From positions 496,001 to 560,000 of the forward strand of contig NZ_QJJL01000003.1 in the NCBI RefSeq assembly GCF_003201935.1: a stretch of 64,000 nt of DNA, in the 5' to 3' direction. Below the pieces are notes generated by a model. It did no database searches, was not told where the DNA came from, and worked only from the letters and a program-made list of their open reading frames with translations. Origin of the DNA: Loktanella sp. PT4BL. GTDB taxonomy: Bacteria > Pseudomonadota > Alphaproteobacteria > Rhodobacterales > Rhodobacteraceae. Positions 62,483 to 64,000 of this stretch are shown piece by piece. Numbering within the stretch: the stretch's first letter is position 1; each line of letters opens with the position of its first letter. The position numbers and the translations under genes are program-made.

Positions 62483-62812
62483 CTTACCGGTGTGATCATA
62501 AATTCGCGCAGAACCTGTCGCCGTTTTCTGTTGATGGCGAAGAACTGCCGATGACTGCTGTGACGTATGCTGCGTCCGGATACCATATTTGGAGCCACTT
62601 TTGATGTCCGCCCAAAATCTAGACAGGTCAGCGGGGCGCTGCCGAAATTCTGAGACTTTGCCGCAACAATGGTTGCAGTTTGGCTCGGAGGTCTTTGAGA
62701 AAAAAGAATTTTTGCCTATTGTGGTGGAGCGCGAGACTCAGTTCGCGTGTCCGCAGGGCCAAGGTGACGCAGATCGCCAAACGCCTTGCACGCATAGAGG
62801 CAGGCAAAAACA
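62483..62812. other. 330-bp stretch without a supported gene
   Basis: No reading frame here has codon usage or motifs I trust. A weak promoter-like pair TTGAGA (62695-62700) and TATTGT (62717-62722, 16-bp spacing) lies 91 bp before the 46-residue peptide gene. Otherwise I see only AT-rich runs (AAAAAAGAATTTTT) and nothing recognisable. Confidence 0.5.
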
Positions 62813-62953
62813 ATGGTACAAGGACTTCTGGCTTTCACGGTGGCAGCGCTTATGGCGTTGGTTGCCGTTTCAGGCAGCCATGACCGCGCACCGCAGCAGA
62901 TCACTTCTGATGTGGCCGCACAGCAGCACGCCAATTACGACGGGCTCTTCTAA
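62813..62953 (+). CDS. Small secreted/membrane peptide, 46 residues
   Basis: ATG at 62813 opens a 46-codon frame: a hydrophobic N-terminal segment (MVQGLLAFTVAALMALVAVSG) followed by a polar tail (SHDRAPQQITSDVAAQQHANYDGLF). GGCAGG a few bases upstream may serve as ribosome site. It looks like a small membrane-anchored or secreted peptide. I recognise no family, and it is too short to judge by codon statistics. It lies between pccB and another unknown gene, all on the plus strand. Confidence 0.45.
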   Translation: MVQGLLAFTVAALMALVAVSGSHDRAPQQITSDVAAQQHANYDGLF

Positions 62954-63021
62954 CGAAGACCGCTTTCTTGGATGGGCCTACGGGCCCATCCGAACCACCT
63001 CTCTGAGAATGGGAGGCGCCA

Positions 63022-63390
63022 ATGGCTAACCTTCCATACATGGAGAAACACCGCGGGTTTCCGGGGCGTTTGCCCGGGACAGACTTTCAGTTCACCCTGC
63101 GGCGCGCCAACAAGGACGGGGCGACCGCGTTAAGCGAACGCATCCGCTATCCGGACCGTCGTCCGGCAGACCGCCGCGCTGATGCCGGTTTCATGCAGGC
63201 GCTTTGGGAAAATTTCGGCGAAGAACCATTTGTGCGCGGTAATCTGGACGCAGGCCGCCTGAGCTGGCTTTTCGGGCGTGAAGTGATCCCTGCCGAGGAC
63301 CCGTTTGATCCCGCCAGCTATGAGGCGATGTTGCAGATCGACGTCAAAGTTGCGCGCCAAAACTTCCCCGAAGTTTTCGGGGATGAATGA
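63022..63390 (+). CDS. Hypothetical protein, 122 residues
   Basis: A 122-residue, soluble, charged protein (MANLPYMEKHRGFPGRLPGTDFQFTLRRANKDG...). It is rich in Arg, Asp and Phe in the middle (SERIRYPDRRPADRRADAGFMQALWENFGEE) and ends AMLQIDVKVARQNFPEVFGDE. No signal, helix or known domain is evident. A GGGAGG ribosome site at 63010 supports the start. It is transcribed with the flow of pccB and the small peptide gene. Function unknown; coding judged by the ribosome site and reading-frame length only. Confidence 0.55.
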   Translation: MANLPYMEKHRGFPGRLPGTDFQFTLRRANKDGATALSERIRYPDRRPADRRADAGFMQALWENFGEEPFVRGNLDAGRLSWLFGREVIPAEDPFDPASYEAMLQIDVKVARQNFPEVFGDE

Positions 63391-63730
63391 TGATTTTTGC
63401 CAACGTGAACAGAATGTTAACGAAACAATCTAGGCGGGAAATCGCTCAATTTCCCGCCGTGTTTCAACAAGACTATCCAGGGTCCGGATATTGCGGCACG
63501 TTGGCAGATGAAGCAGGTCAAGCCAATGCGGGTTCTGCTGCAAATTCTCTATACCGTTACCCTTCCCCTCATCGGCCTGCTTACTCACCAAGCAGGTCGA
63601 TAACGGAAATCCGCTTGTCCGCACGAAAAAATAGGCGTGATATTGGATATCACGGGGAAATCGCTATTCATCGTGGCGCAGATTGCACCAATTGTGGGGC
63701 GGTCGACATAACAACGATAGGCTTAAGATT
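63391..63730. other. 340-bp stretch with two palindromes, no firm gene
   Basis: Two structures are visible. GGCGGGAAAT / ATTTCCCGCC (63433-63458) is a 10-bp perfect stem with a 6-nt loop but no T-run. CGTGATAT-TGG-ATATCACG (63636-63654) is a perfect operator-like palindrome 77 bp before the next gene. A 64-codon minus-strand frame with a GTG start (63430-63624) overlaps the first stem at its 3' end; I do not consider it supported. Confidence 0.5.
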
Positions 63731-63937
63731 ATGCAAAAGACATCAATCATCCTTGCGACAGTGGCAGTATTTGGTTTGGCAGGTTGCCTCGATAACGACG
63801 TTGAGCGCGGTGTCGCTGGCGCGGCAGGTGGTCTTGTGGCTGCCGAAGTGCTTGGCACAGACCGCACAGGAACAATGCTCGCTGGTGCTGCCGTTGGCGT
63901 GCTGTGCGACGACGCAGGCGTCCGCGCCTGCCGCTAA
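63731..63937 (+). CDS. Small glycine-rich lipoprotein
   Basis: A 68-residue protein with a lipoprotein signal (MQKTSIILATVAVFGLAGC, lipobox LAGC) and a short mature part with an AGAAGGLVAAEVLG segment, a glycine-zipper-like membrane-associating helix. Two more cysteines near the end (VLCDDAGVRACR) may form a disulfide. It resembles small YMGG/glycine-zipper lipoproteins of Rhodobacteraceae, but the family is not certain. The palindrome at 63636-63654 lies upstream. Confidence 0.7.
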   Translation: MQKTSIILATVAVFGLAGCLDNDVERGVAGAAGGLVAAEVLGTDRTGTMLAGAAVGVLCDDAGVRACR

Positions 63938-64000
63938 GGTAAATCACCGCGCCTGTCTGGGGCGTGCAATAAAAAGAAACCGTCGTCGGGGTGTGCCCCC

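Noticed and set aside
62589-63029. 146-codon plus-strand frame downstream of pccB
   Set aside because: Low-complexity Arg/Gln/Trp-rich sequence with no motif, and it overlaps the better-placed 46-residue peptide and the start of the 122-residue gene.
63430-63624. 64-codon minus-strand frame with GTG start
   Set aside because: No motif or family; its 3' end coincides with a palindrome, so the open frame may be incidental. Left as a note only.
1-64000. tRNA, rRNA, integrase, phage or CRISPR signals
   Set aside because: A visual scan found no convincing tRNA arms, repeats with spacers or mobile-element proteins; a tRNAscan or HMM search would be decisive.

Overview
The window looks like a chromosomal segment of an aerobic alphaproteobacterium of the Rhodobacteraceae, most likely the marine Roseobacter group. 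The evidence is GC-rich coding sequence packed on both strands, a PleD-like regulator next to a DUF3572 gene, DUF1127, DUF465, DUF2927 and DUF983 proteins, a choXWV/betI-betC-betA locus, and a PccR-type regulator divergent from pccB with TTTGCAAA-type sites. I could not run a search, so no genus is claimed. I see no tRNA, rRNA, transposase, integrase or CRISPR array. The only structural RNA I recognise is RNase P RNA (rnpB).

Layout. 0-7.7 kb: MFS transporter, aldo-keto reductase, a probable carnitine-degradation operon (beta-keto acid cleavage enzyme, lipocalin, small lipoprotein, carnitine dehydrogenase fused to a thioesterase), EamA transporter, NUDIX hydrolase, DUF983. 7.9-9.9 kb: EF-hand protein followed by an ECF sigma factor, a candidate anti-sigma factor and a periplasmic heavy-metal-sensor-like protein. 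9.9-15.6 kb: diguanylate cyclase with a degenerate receiver, DUF3572, a 1061-residue reductive dehalogenase-reductase fusion, HAD phosphatase. 15.6-18.7 kb: zinc uptake (znuA / zur-znuC-znuB) with a Zur box. 19.2-27.1 kb: dtd and a PfkB kinase, then a tightly coupled envelope cluster (zinc-ribbon protein, two cytochrome b561-like proteins, SPFH-GYF protein, DUF2927 lipoprotein, TelA, XpaC-like protein, small membrane protein). 27.3-38.3 kb: housekeeping genes (rluB, tadA, gatCA, rnpB, rpmG, BI-1) and regulators. 38.4-42.4 kb: HisN-type phosphatase, 8-oxoguanine deaminase, guanine deaminase. 42.5-49.7 kb: mgtE, 5-FTHF cyclo-ligase, yebC, SLC13 carrier, ymdB, two EamA transporters. 49.7-56.6 kb: choline uptake and oxidation. 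56.6-64 kb: thermonuclease, DUF465, CoxG, PccR, Bcr/CflA efflux pump, pccB and small genes of unknown function.

How the genes fit together. Two loci converge on glycine betaine: carnitine (2.5-5.7 kb) and choline-O-sulfate/choline (49.7-56.6 kb). A BetI-type palindrome in the shared choX/betI promoter suggests joint control. A Zur palindrome sits between znuA and zur. TTTGC-based tandem sites precede both pccR and the MFS/pccB divergent region. The choline-uptake part is bracketed by a perfect 32-bp inverted repeat, and a 26-bp palindrome occurs twice elsewhere. The most unusual items are the self-contained reductive dehalogenase fusion and the TelA/XpaC/SPFH/b561 cluster. All functions are inferred from sequence; nothing was tested.
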